From Caldifarciminota bacterium (lineage in GTDB: Bacteria > Hydrothermota > UBA3073), in assembly GCA_023129165.1 (NCBI GenBank), contig JAGMCL010000090.1, positions 1 to 35,433 on the forward strand: 35,433 nucleotides of DNA. The letters run 5' to 3'. Position 1 is the first letter of the stretch. Each line of letters opens with the position of its first letter. This document shows positions 7,908-15,395 of this stretch, one piece after another. A program made the position numbers and the translations under genes. The notes under the pieces were generated by a model, which did not search any database, was not told the DNA's origin, and saw nothing but the letters and a program-made list of their open reading frames with translations.

Positions 7908-8345
7908 GTTAGGCGACAAGGTGATAGTCTATTGAAATACAAAGAAAGTGAGGTAATCTATGGAAGAACCAACTATACAAGAGCAACCCGTACAAGAGCA
8001 ACCTATACAAGGTAGACCAACAGAAGTTCCACAAGAAATCTTACGATGGAACTGGGGTGCATTTTTCCTCAACTGGATCTGGGGAATAGGCAACAGCACT
8101 TACATAGCATTACTGTGTCTTATCCCGTTTGTCAACATCATTATGATATTTGTACTGGGAGCAAAAGGTAGTGAATGGGCATGGCAGAATAAGCACTGGG
8201 ACAGTGTTGAACATTTTAAAAGAGTTCAGAGAGCCTGGGCCTGGTGGGGATTTGGTCTGTTTCTTTTGGGTATTCTCATTTTTATCATAAACACCATAGT
8301 AGCCGTATCAACTTTACAGTAATAATCAGCACCACGTCGCCTAAC
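7908..8345 (+). repeat. Inverted repeats bounding the 120-aa gene; integron-core-like ends
   Basis: GTTAGGCGACAAGGTG (7908-7923) and CACCACGTCGCCTAAC (8330-8345) are reverse complements over 14 of 16 bases, with the outer 10 perfect. The outermost heptamers, GTTAGGC and GCCTAAC, fit the integron core-site consensus GTTRRRY and its inverse RYYYAAC, in the order and orientation expected at the two ends of a gene cassette. A complete attC (L boxes plus a second core site) was not found on either side. Confidence 0.55.
7960..8322 (+). CDS. Small membrane protein with WNWGAF motif
   Basis: This 120-aa protein has a cytoplasmic-looking N-terminus of tandem Glu/Gln/Pro repeats (EEPTIQEQPVQEQPIQG). 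A conserved core follows: WNWGAFFLNWIWGIGN, a hydrophobic segment (about 50-68, YIALLCLIPFVNIIMIFVLG), GSEWAWQNKHWDSVEHFKRVQ, and a second hydrophobic segment (about 94-117). I recognise the core as a widespread family of small two-helix membrane proteins without a firm function. GAGGT before the ATG at 7960 supports the start. It lies alone between REP elements and inside an inverted repeat with integron-like ends, which suggests horizontal mobility. Confidence 0.8.
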   Translation: MEEPTIQEQPVQEQPIQGRPTEVPQEILRWNWGAFFLNWIWGIGNSTYIALLCLIPFVNIIMIFVLGAKGSEWAWQNKHWDSVEHFKRVQRAWAWWGFGLFLLGILIFIINTIVAVSTLQ

Positions 8346-8413
8346 TAATTAATTTATCAATCACTGAGTCTAATATTTCGTGCTGAAGATAAAACAATCT
8401 CATCGTTTTAACC

Positions 8414-8460
8414 TATCATTGCGAGTCCGTCGCAGTTCTTGACGGACGAAGCAATCTCAT
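8414..8460 (+). repeat. REP-like element (single copy)
   Basis: It starts TATCATTGCGAG and ends GCAATCTCAT. The inner stem GTCCGTC pairs with GACGGAC around GCAGTTCTT. It is the same family as 7291-7566, and its end lies 15 bp before the -35 box of the next promoter. Confidence 0.85.
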
Positions 8461-8475
8461 CAGTTAAATTTTTCC

Positions 8476-8507
8476 TTGACTTTTGTCCATTTTTATTATA
8501 TTATACT
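8476..8507 (+). promoter_or_regulatory. Predicted sigma70 promoter of the restriction-modification genes
   Basis: TTGACT (8476-8481), spacer 17, TATTAT (8499-8504); an alternative -10 is TATACT (8502-8507). It is preceded by TTTTTCC and followed by a roughly 75-nt leader to the AAAGGAG site of the broken restriction gene. Confidence 0.65.
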
Positions 8508-8586
8508 AACTGAGGTTTATTAATTAGCAGGTATTATGTGTTGTGGATTTATATGAGAAACAGTAATAAGCATTAAAGGAGAATAT

Positions 8587-9351
8587 ATGAAGGAATACAT
8601 GAAAAAGGGACAAAAAGAAGCTAGAATTGGATTTGATAGTGAAAAGGACATAATTAGGATGATAAACACTAATAAACAATTTAACAACTCAATTAAAAAA
8701 TGATTAAATAATCTTGGGTTTGTTATACATGGTGAGATTAAAGCTCAGAAAGATGATATGAAAGCAGATATTTTTATAGAAAATAACTTAAAAATTGGAG
8801 TGAGTATAAAAACCGTAACCACAGCGGATTTTAACCATATAGACAGAAGAAGTCTTGAAAATTGGAAAGATTTTCTTGATATGCCCGAGAATATATACAA
8901 AATCTTAAAAGAATCAATATTAAGAATTGCAAGAAACAGAAATGATTTATTTGTAATACAACAAGACAGAGCAAAGATTAGAGATTTTTTTGCAAAGAAT
9001 ATAAATAAAATAATAAGAGAAATATTTACTAACTCTGAAGAAAATTTAAGGCTCTTTATAGTAAATAATAAAAGAAAATTAATACTATATCTTTTTCTAA
9101 TGCAAGAAGTTGTAGATTTTCTTTTAGAAAACACCCAAGATAATATATTCTTTAGTAAAAAAGGGATTATATACTTAGGTAATTATTTAAGAGTACAAAG
9201 AAAAAGCGGAGATGGTAAACATATAACTATTCCAAAAACAGATTGGAAACATCCTGGCAATCAACTTCAATTTAAATTTTCCCCCTTGAAATTTGCAGAA
9301 TACATTGAAAATAACAAATCCATTAGAATATGCAGTATTAAACTTTCTTAG
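8587..9351 (+). pseudogene. Type II restriction endonuclease-like gene with in-frame TGA (nonsense-disrupted)
   Basis: A gene with a good AAAGGAG ribosome-binding site starts at ATG 8587. It runs 38 codons (MKEYMKKGQKEARIGFDSEK... to NNSIKK), meets TGA at 8701-8703, then continues in the same frame to TAA at 9351, for 254 codons plus stop. The part after the stop contains HGEIKAQKD, KADIFIEN and IGVSIKT, which fits a PD-(D/E)xK nuclease core (Asp of KADI, Lys of SIK), then NHIDRRSLENW and a basic helical region. The adjacent DNA methyltransferase and the spacing support a restriction role. An internal ATG at 8758 could give a 197-aa product but has no ribosome-binding site and would lose the N-terminal helices. 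The lesion is a single substitution rather than a frameshift, since both sides share one frame. The family call is by pattern and context only. Confidence 0.72.
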
Positions 9352-9368
9352 ATATTAGGAGAAAAAAT

Positions 9369-11261
9369 ATGATTTGTCTGGTGAAAGTAAAATTTGACTT
9401 AAGGGACCCAGATGAGCTTTATTTTGCTCAAAAGGAAATAGATAAACTATTGGGCACAAAAACAAAGCTTATCAAAACAATGGCATCTCTTATTAAAGAG
9501 AAACCATTTAACTTACTGAATGATGAGGTTATTCATTTAATTTCACGGCTGGTATATATGGGTGAAGGTCAAGGATATTTGGCTGAGATGCCAGGTAGAG
9601 AAATAGTAAGTATAGTAAAAAAGGCAACCTTTTTTAGAGAAATTTATGTAATTTTTACAGCAGAGAATAATGCAACAATATTGAAAAATATATTTAATAA
9701 GATAGGAATAACTGTTAGTAGCGAGCAATTGAAAAACAAGCAGATTGACCCGAATCCATACACTCAAATTTTCATACAAAGCACGTCAGAAAAAAGAAAT
9801 CTTGTAACAATTCGATTCTTGCCTTTTCAAACACTCTTTGAATATGTAACAGAGGTAAAGAAACTCCCAGCAGCAGTGTTCCGTCCAAAAAACAGTGTAA
9901 ACTGGTTAGATTATTTTAGGGAAAAGGAAACTGGGATAGAAAAAGGAGTAAAGGAATTACTCGAGCATATGAAAACAGGTCATTATCGTTCACCTCATTT
10001 TGGTCTTGGAAAAGACCATGTGGGTGACTTTGTAGATTGGGCATCTACAAGTCTAAGAAAACCCTTTCTTCATTACCTCCACAAATATAAAGGAAAAGGG
10101 GACCCAAGAATATCACGTGCCTTGATAAATTTATTAGATGTAAAGGAAGGGGATACAATCCTTGACCCATTTGCAGGCTCAGGAGCATTTATTGCTGATG
10201 CCCCAACTATGGGGTTAAATGCTATTGGTATAGAGGTTTTAAATATAGGAAAGATGATAGCTGAAGTTAAATGCAATCTTGGAATTGATATCGAAGTTTT
10301 ACGAAACAACATAATCAAATTGTTTGAATCTATAGATGGTATGTTTACAAAACAAGATATAAGGAATGAATTAATAGAGATAAATGATAAAATTAGAAAT
10401 AATACCAACAATAGTAGAGTTTATGATAACATCAGTCCACATTTAGCTAAAATTGTATTCTTAAAGAAAGGAATAGAAAATATAGATGACATAAAAGCGA
10501 AGGCATTTCTCCAAATACTCTTAAGTCAAAAGATTGTTGAATATTCTGAAAAAAGGAGAAGTTGGGAAATAATCAACTCCTTCAAATCTTATGTTGAAGA
10601 CAGATATTTAACACTGTTTGCAACCCAAAAACTTGCAAAAATACTCAGTGTGAATCTTAATGGAGGTATGGTTAAAATAATCAAAGGTGATTCAACCAAT
10701 ATGTCAATGATCGAAAGCAATTCTATCGATGGCATACTCACCTCTCCCCCTTATTTTGATGCCTTGAACTATATTGGAAATAATGAGGTTTCAATTCTGA
10801 TTCTTGGTTTAGATGAAGATCTTACCTGGGAATCAACAAAAGAATTTTATGAAGCAAAACACAGAGACGATGAAAAGTATGATAAACAACCCCTTTTTCT
10901 CAGGGATAGATATTACTCTATTAAACTGCCTCCTTCTAGTATAAAACTTATAAAATTATTACAAGAATCTCGTCGAGCCTATAAATCGAAAGTCGTTGAA
11001 AATTACCTGAAGATGATGAAACTTTCATTTGAGGAGTGCTATCGCGTTTTGCGAAGTGATAAATATTACCTAATGGTAGTAAGTAAATACCATAGATGGA
11101 TGATAAATGGAAAAGAACAAACGATAGAATCATCAACTATATTGGCAGATTTAGGAAAATCTGTAGGTTTTAAGGTATCAGATGTTATTGAACATGGTTT
11201 ATCCAAAGCCGACAAAGGTAAGATTGGAGTAGAAGACATACTAGTTTTTCAAAAAAAATAA
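9369..11261 (+). CDS. DNA methyltransferase (SPPY-type, N4-cytosine/N6-adenine) of the restriction-modification pair
   Basis: This is a 630-aa protein. Residues 1-190 form an N-terminal region of mixed alpha/beta character. The SAM-binding motif I is ILDPFAGSGAFIADA (264-278) followed by GLNAIGIEV (beta-2). The catalytic motif IV is ILTSPPYFDALNY (456-468). About 150 residues between them, helical and charged, may be the target-recognition part. The C-terminus (EECYRVLRSDKYYLMVVSKY) is the usual methyltransferase beta-5 region. The order motif I then IV and the DPFAGSG form also resemble TRM11-type RNA guanosine methylases, but SPPY and the neighbouring nuclease gene favour DNA. AGGAGA before the ATG supports translation, and the spacing of 17 bp after the restriction gene suggests one operon. 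It looks intact. Confidence 0.85.
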   Translation: MICLVKVKFDLRDPDELYFAQKEIDKLLGTKTKLIKTMASLIKEKPFNLLNDEVIHLISRLVYMGEGQGYLAEMPGREIVSIVKKATFFREIYVIFTAENNATILKNIFNKIGITVSSEQLKNKQIDPNPYTQIFIQSTSEKRNLVTIRFLPFQTLFEYVTEVKKLPAAVFRPKNSVNWLDYFREKETGIEKGVKELLEHMKTGHYRSPHFGLGKDHVGDFVDWASTSLRKPFLHYLHKYKGKGDPRISRALINLLDVKEGDTILDPFAGSGAFIADAPTMGLNAIGIEVLNIGKMIAEVKCNLGIDIEVLRNNIIKLFESIDGMFTKQDIRNELIEINDKIRNNTNNSRVYDNISPHLAKIVFLKKGIENIDDIKAKAFLQILLSQKIVEYSEKRRSWEIINSFKSYVEDRYLTLFATQKLAKILSVNLNGGMVKIIKGDSTNMSMIESNSIDGILTSPPYFDALNYIGNNEVSILILGLDEDLTWESTKEFYEAKHRDDEKYDKQPLFLRDRYYSIKLPPSSIKLIKLLQESRRAYKSKVVENYLKMMKLSFEECYRVLRSDKYYLMVVSKYHRWMINGKEQTIESSTILADLGKSVGFKVSDVIEHGLSKADKGKIGVEDILVFQKK

Positions 11262-11273
11262 AACTAAAAAGTA

Positions 11274-12086
11274 ATGCGGAAATTTAGGATTTTATATTTT
11301 ATTCTATTAACTATTTTAATCAATGGTTGTGAAAAATCGCCGACTGAGGTTGTAGTTAATAAGGTATGCTATGGATATATCAAGTTATTGTGCCATCATG
11401 ATGCTATTCCATACGGATGTTCAGAAATTGAAAAGGAAGTTTATCTTTATTCTCATCCTGTAGCTGACATTGATGAAACAGAAATGGTTATCACTAGTAG
11501 TGTTAGGAGTGATACCTTAACCTTAAGTCAAGGAATTAATTATATAAAAGGCAGAAGTTGGGGGTGCTATACAAATCCTGATACTAATTATATACTTTAT
11601 GTCACATCCAACATAGGAAATCTATCTGGAACTATAAATCTTCCCTCATCCTGTGAAATACTTGAACCTGAAGACGATGATACTTTAGAATCCGCTGATA
11701 ATGCTCAAATAATTTGGTCAAAGTCAAATAGAGCTGAATGGTATCTTATTAAGCTGTATATCGAACCATTTACTCTTATTGAACCACTATGTATTAGCGA
11801 TACCATAATCATTGGACCCTTTTTAGATACAATCCCAGATTTTGTCCCTTGTAAGGATTCCACCCTGTATGTAAGAGATACCATAGTAGATATAGACCTA
11901 ACATCTTCTTTAGAATATCTTCAGAATTTTCCCTTCATCAATTTTGTTAAAGTCACTATAAATATTGATGCCTACAGTGGACCTTTTCCTCACTCTGAGG
12001 AATACAATCTGTCTGGCACATTTAAGGGTTGCCTATGGGCTGCGTATTTGCCTATCACAACACGAGATTTCTTTATTAAAATATAA
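11274..12086 (+). CDS. Predicted lipoprotein of unknown function
   Basis: This is a 270-aa protein. The N-terminus MRKFRILYFILLTILINGCEKSP has a basic head, a hydrophobic core and a lipobox-like LINGC with Cys19 as the lipidation site. The Asn two residues before Cys is slightly atypical. The mature part is Cys-rich and beta-rich (SGTINLPSSCEILEP, NAQIIWSKSNRAEWYLIKLYIEP), similar in texture to the Ig-like surface lipoproteins of FCB bacteria. No enzymatic motif is visible. It begins 12 bp after the methyltransferase, but its ribosome-binding site is poor, so coexpression with the restriction-modification genes is uncertain. Confidence 0.7.
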   Translation: MRKFRILYFILLTILINGCEKSPTEVVVNKVCYGYIKLLCHHDAIPYGCSEIEKEVYLYSHPVADIDETEMVITSSVRSDTLTLSQGINYIKGRSWGCYTNPDTNYILYVTSNIGNLSGTINLPSSCEILEPEDDDTLESADNAQIIWSKSNRAEWYLIKLYIEPFTLIEPLCISDTIIIGPFLDTIPDFVPCKDSTLYVRDTIVDIDLTSSLEYLQNFPFINFVKVTINIDAYSGPFPHSEEYNLSGTFKGCLWAAYLPITTRDFFIKI

Positions 12087-12152
12087 CTAGTTCAGCACGG
12101 GAAATAATTCTCTATTTCTTTTATCCTTCTTTTTTACTACCTAACTTTTCCC

Positions 12153-12181
12153 TTGACTTTAATCTGTTTTTTTATTATAAT
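12153..12181 (+). promoter_or_regulatory. Strong sigma70 promoter consensus
   Basis: TTGACT (12153-12158), spacer 17, perfect TATAAT (12176-12181), with TTTTCCC just upstream. The nearest downstream coding gene starts about 390 bp away at 12568. The intervening leader holds palindromic repeats, so a noncoding transcript is also possible. Confidence 0.65.
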
Positions 12182-12280
12182 ACAATAAACAATTAGTTGT
12201 GTTAAGAGAAGAAAGGTATAAAGGTAGAAAAACGGAATTAATCCTTTTGTCCAATACACCCTTTTAGGGGTTGAAAAGCA

Positions 12281-12475
12281 TCATGCCTCATGTTTTTCGC
12301 TAACTCTATTATCGTTTAGTCTTGGGCTCTCATAATCGTGAACCTTATTGATAGGAACTGGAGGCCTGTTTTCTAAAGCTTCTGCGAGGTAGTTGTCCAA
12401 ACTCCTTGAATGCCTTAAGGCAGTTTGATGGTTTCTATTCCCATCGCTAAAGCGGTGGGCTACATAGAATTTGGT
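12281..12475 (-). pseudogene. Possible C-terminal fragment of an unidentified gene (minus strand)
   Basis: The minus strand of this intergenic stretch reads open for about 64 codons and ends at TGA (12283-12281). The last 50 codons (containing HQTALRHSRSLDNYL, EALENRPPVP and HDYESPRLNDNR) look protein-like in composition. There is no start codon: upstream the frame enters the 12434-12463 palindromic repeat and then a TAA. It could be the tail of a gene whose 5' part was replaced by the repeat, or chance. I do not recognise the family. Confidence 0.3.
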
Positions 12476-12517
12476 GTTATTTTATTTCTATTTCCCACTG
12501 CTAAAGCAGTGGGCTAC
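12434..12517. repeat. Two copies of a CCCAnnGCTAAAGCnnTGGGCTACA palindrome
   Basis: Copy 1 (12434-12463) and copy 2 (12487-12517) share TCTATTnCCCA...GCTAAAGC...TGGGCTACA. In copy 2 CCCACTGCT (12494-12502) pairs perfectly with AGCAGTGGG (12505-12513). The same GCTTTAGC-centred design recurs at 28991-29008. Confidence 0.75.
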
Positions 12518-12567
12518 AGAAAATAAGAAATTTCATCTCTATTTATCATTCAAGGAGGTGTAAAAAT

Positions 12568-12768
12568 ATGAGCTTTACAACCTGGGCAGATTCAAAAGTA
12601 AAAAAGTTCAGCTGGATTGATCTGAAACTTGTACAAATTAGCGCTATTGGTTGTTTTTTGATGATAGCAAAACTTTGGAAACCATTGCTTCGTTTAGATT
12701 GGTATTGGTATGCTGTAATTGCCGTATTAGCGGGAATAAAACCAGTATATAATGCACTTAGAAAATAG
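12568..12768 (+). CDS. Small membrane protein (66 aa)
   Basis: A perfect AAGGAGGTG ribosome-binding site lies 9 bp before the ATG. The protein has an N-terminal amphipathic part (MSFTTWADSKVKKFSWIDLK) and two hydrophobic stretches, LVQISAIGCFLMIAKLW (about 21-37) and YWYAVIAVLAGIKPVYNAL (about 45-63). This pattern matches a common family of small uncharacterised inner-membrane proteins. It is unlinked to neighbours. The strong translation signal makes it a real gene despite its size. Confidence 0.8.
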   Translation: MSFTTWADSKVKKFSWIDLKLVQISAIGCFLMIAKLWKPLLRLDWYWYAVIAVLAGIKPVYNALRK

Positions 12769-12944
12769 GCATTATCTTTACCAACTACGCTCACTTTGTT
12801 CGCTGTGCATAAGTCACATCTACCAATCGCCTGCCCACTGTCTGTCAGGGCTGTCAGGCTAATGGTGATTTGTTTGCCAAAAAGATAGTTGCCATAATAT
12901 TGATTCTGGGATTTTATATTTTACTCTACCTTGAGGAGGTCTAT

Positions 12945-14573
12945 ATGTCCAAAAAACTCTTTGTTATAAGTATAACCCTTATTGGGTGCATATTGTTTCA
13001 CGCCAGATGTTATGGGAATGAATTAGACCATCCGGTTGAAATTGCTATTATGACTACTGCTGATATTCAGAGCTGCATCGTGCCCTATACAGTCGTTATT
13101 GAAGGTGATACCCTCACTGTTGGTGGTCTTGAAAGAATTGCTGCAGCCTCAAATCAAATAAGGTCAAAAGTTGATGGTTCCCTACTCCTCTCATCTGGGG
13201 ATGACTTGATAGGACCTCTGTTTTCACTCCTTAGCGGTGAACCAGAGATTCGAGGTATGAGTATGGCGGACTATGATGTCGTTACACCCGGTAATCATGA
13301 GTTTGATAGAGGTGTTGATATTTACAAAAATGCTATCAGTTTTTCAAATTTTAATATAGTATCAGCAAATCTAATCATTGATGACCAGGAACTTGCGAAC
13401 AGGATTCATCCCTATATAATAAAAGATGTTGCTGGATTGAAGGTCGGTATATTCGGTATGATGACTCCAGAGTTATTAAAGGTTTGTAACATACCTGGAG
13501 GTGGTGCGGTAGTCAACCAGGACATAGTCAAAGTCGCTGATAATATTGTCAATGAGCTTAAAAAATCCGATTGCGACATCATAATCGGTGTCACACACGT
13601 TGGAGTGACCTTTGATAGAGAACTTGCACAAGAGGTAGATAGTATTGATATAATAGTTGGTGGTCATGACCACGAATACATCAATGAAACTGTTGGAAGT
13701 ACAATAATCGTTCAAGATGGCTCAAGGGCTAAATATCTTGGTGTTTTGAGGTTTGTTTTCGATAAAGGGGAAATCCAGAACCCAATATGGGAAAGAGTTT
13801 TGCTCGATTCAACTGTTGGTTATAACCCTGCAATAAAAGACCTGATGGCACAATACATGAAGATTTATAACGACAGCCTTGGCATGGTAATTGGTGAATC
13901 AACTGTCGAAATGGATGCTTGCAGAGGTGTAAACCGCAGTCGTGAAACGAACCTTGGCAATATTATAGCCGATTCATGGCTTGACTGGTTTACAGATGCT
14001 GATGTGGCTTTAGTTAATGCTGGAGCGATTCGTGGTGACCAAATTTATCCTACTGGTTCGATTACATACCTAACCGTGAATGAGATACTTCCATTCAGAA
14101 ATGAGGTCTATATGGTTCAATTGACCGGTGCTGAACTGAAACAGGTGTTTGAGGTATCCGCATCTGTATTGAGAGTTGCTGATGACGGATGCCCTGATAC
14201 CTGCAGAGCCTCAGATGGAGGATTTTTACAGGTTGGTGGTGTAAAAATTACCATCGATACGACTCAAGCTCCTTTCTGTGCTGTATATTCAGGTCGGGAT
14301 GTATCTAAAATAATCAATGTAGGTTCAAGAATTATAAGCATCGAGGTTTATCAAAATGATTCATGGGTTTCCCTTGACACATCCGCTATCTATACAGTAC
14401 TAACAAACAGCTGGATGGCAATAGGGGGAGATGGACATTACATTTTCAGAAGTGAAGACATTCAAAAGAAGAATACAACCCTTATCACAACCGACCTTTT
14501 AACGAGTTATATACAGAGTCATACTCCTGTAGCCCCACAAATAGAAAGTCGTATAAAGTTCTTAGTCAAGTGA
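12945..14573 (+). CDS. Exported 5'-nucleotidase / UshA-family metallophosphoesterase
   Basis: This 542-aa protein begins with a signal peptide (MSKKLFVISITLIGCILFHARCYG) and acts outside the cytoplasm. The N-terminal calcineurin-like phosphoesterase domain shows TTADIQS (metal Asp), SSGDDLIGPLF, TPGNHEFDRG (catalytic GNHE), THVG and VGGHDHE (metal His). The C-terminal 5'-nucleotidase domain shows SRETNLGNIIADSW, NAGAIRGD, LPFRNEV and GGDGHY. Family members release phosphate and nucleosides from extracellular nucleotides or cyclic nucleotides. The start at 12945 is chosen over the in-frame ATG at 12870 because GAGGAGGT lies 7 bp before it and the signal peptide begins there. It could feed nucleosides to the purine catabolic cluster; that link is inference. 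Confidence 0.92.
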   Translation: MSKKLFVISITLIGCILFHARCYGNELDHPVEIAIMTTADIQSCIVPYTVVIEGDTLTVGGLERIAAASNQIRSKVDGSLLLSSGDDLIGPLFSLLSGEPEIRGMSMADYDVVTPGNHEFDRGVDIYKNAISFSNFNIVSANLIIDDQELANRIHPYIIKDVAGLKVGIFGMMTPELLKVCNIPGGGAVVNQDIVKVADNIVNELKKSDCDIIIGVTHVGVTFDRELAQEVDSIDIIVGGHDHEYINETVGSTIIVQDGSRAKYLGVLRFVFDKGEIQNPIWERVLLDSTVGYNPAIKDLMAQYMKIYNDSLGMVIGESTVEMDACRGVNRSRETNLGNIIADSWLDWFTDADVALVNAGAIRGDQIYPTGSITYLTVNEILPFRNEVYMVQLTGAELKQVFEVSASVLRVADDGCPDTCRASDGGFLQVGGVKITIDTTQAPFCAVYSGRDVSKIINVGSRIISIEVYQNDSWVSLDTSAIYTVLTNSWMAIGGDGHYIFRSEDIQKKNTTLITTDLLTSYIQSHTPVAPQIESRIKFLVK

Positions 14574-14615
14574 ATATAAACAATACATCTTTTTCTTATT
14601 AAAATAACAATTTTC

Positions 14616-14644
14616 TTGACAATTCTCCTAATTTATATTATAAT
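14616..14644 (+). promoter_or_regulatory. Perfect-consensus sigma70 promoter
   Basis: TTGACA (14616-14621), 17-bp spacer, TATAAT (14639-14644): full consensus in both boxes. The next open frames start only at 15202 and 15396, leaving a leader of 550 bp or more. Confidence 0.75.
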
Positions 14645-15201
14645 TCATATAGTATATTAGATGAATATTTATGGAATATAGACGAACTTCGAGAATCGAT
14701 ACCAGCCTTGACAACGTTAAACGAAAAAGGTCTCGAAGCTGGGTAAACAGTGACGAAACTCGCCTGCCTGACGGCAGTCAGGTAACGAATCTCGAAGATG
14801 AAAGCTCGAAACTGGAAAAAGACATTCTACTTTCATGAAATGGGGAGCATATATATTTTTGATTTTTTATTTGTCATTTTGATGTTTGATATTATATCTG
14901 TAGTTATCGACTGTGTTAACCGAGAGACGTAAGGTACTACAAGTTCTGCGACAGGTTTAATGGTGTTAACTAAGATATCCTACAAAGATCAGGATGTTGG
15001 ATATCAATTACTTTCATATTTAAAGGCTTCTAAACTTCATACTGGATTATTAGTTATCCGTTAGCTAACGGATTGGTAATAAAAGTTGTCAGGTAAAGAG
15101 ATTTGTAAATTAATCTGGGTAATTTTTTCCTAACTAAAGGTGCTGTGTAGTTAATATCTGGGTAATCAGGTATAATGAACATTATACCAGGGGGTGAATT
15201 T
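14645..15201 (+). other. Long leader or possible noncoding RNA region
   Basis: No gene is visible. CTTCGAGA (14687-14694) can pair with TCTCGAAG at 14731-14738 or at 14790-14797, two mutually exclusive partners. A palindrome CCTGCCTGACGGCAGTCAGG spans 14763-14782. GATATCC (14974-14980) pairs with GGATATC (14999-15005). GTGTTAAC is repeated at 14913-14920 and 14963-14970. An ATCCGTTAG/CTAACGGAT palindrome is at 15056-15073. TATAAT at about 15171 may be another -10 box for the small gene at 15202. Confidence 0.4.
15056..15073. promoter_or_regulatory. Perfect 18-bp palindrome, operator-like
   Basis: ATCCGTTAGCTAACGGAT is a loop-less perfect dyad, a form more typical of a dimeric repressor site than of a hairpin. 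It stands about 145 bp upstream of the 36-aa gene and 320 bp upstream of the peptidase gene. No regulator is nearby. Confidence 0.4.
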
Positions 15202-15312
15202 ATGTCACGTAAAGATAAAAATAAAGGGGAGAAAAAGGTACAGAAGAAAGCCAAGCATACTATTAAGGAAAAGAGAAGGCTGAGGAAGGAAAAAAAGAAG
15301 AAGCAAGAATAA
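15202..15312 (+). CDS. Very small, highly basic protein (36 aa)
   Basis: ATG at 15202 follows a GGGGGTG ribosome-binding site by 6 bp. The product starts MSRKDKNKGEKKVQKK and ends KEKKKKQE. About half the residues are Lys or Arg, with no hydrophobic segment, so it would bind nucleic acid or be disordered. It ends at TAA 15310-15312, with a REP element directly after it. The clean ribosome-binding site argues for a real gene; function unknown. Confidence 0.5.
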   Translation: MSRKDKNKGEKKVQKKAKHTIKEKRRLRKEKKKKQE

Positions 15313-15315
15313 AAT

Positions 15316-15349
15316 GGGATTGCCACGCCCGTAAGGCCTCGCAATGACA
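15316..15349 (-). repeat. REP-like element (reverse orientation)
   Basis: GGATTGCCACGCC...GGCCTCGCAATGACA is the reverse complement of the TGTCATTGCGAG...GCAATC family, in a short form. Confidence 0.8.
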
Positions 15350-15395
15350 GATTGCTCAATTTTACACAATACCTAAACAAATCCAGGGAGGATAA

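Noticed and set aside
8463-8469. GTTAAAT as the second core site of an attC next to the 120-aa gene
   Set aside because: It fits GTTRRRY only loosely, does not pair with GCCTAAC, and lies beyond a REP element; chance is enough to explain it.
8587-9351. TGA read as a sense codon (altered genetic code)
   Set aside because: Many intact genes here end at TGA at the expected protein end (5'-nucleotidase, ygfM-like, xdhA-like, ygeW), so TGA is a true stop.
12870-12944. Upstream ATG for the 5'-nucleotidase
   Set aside because: It would put a second hydrophobic stretch before the signal peptide. GAGGAGGT and the signal peptide both fix the start at 12945.
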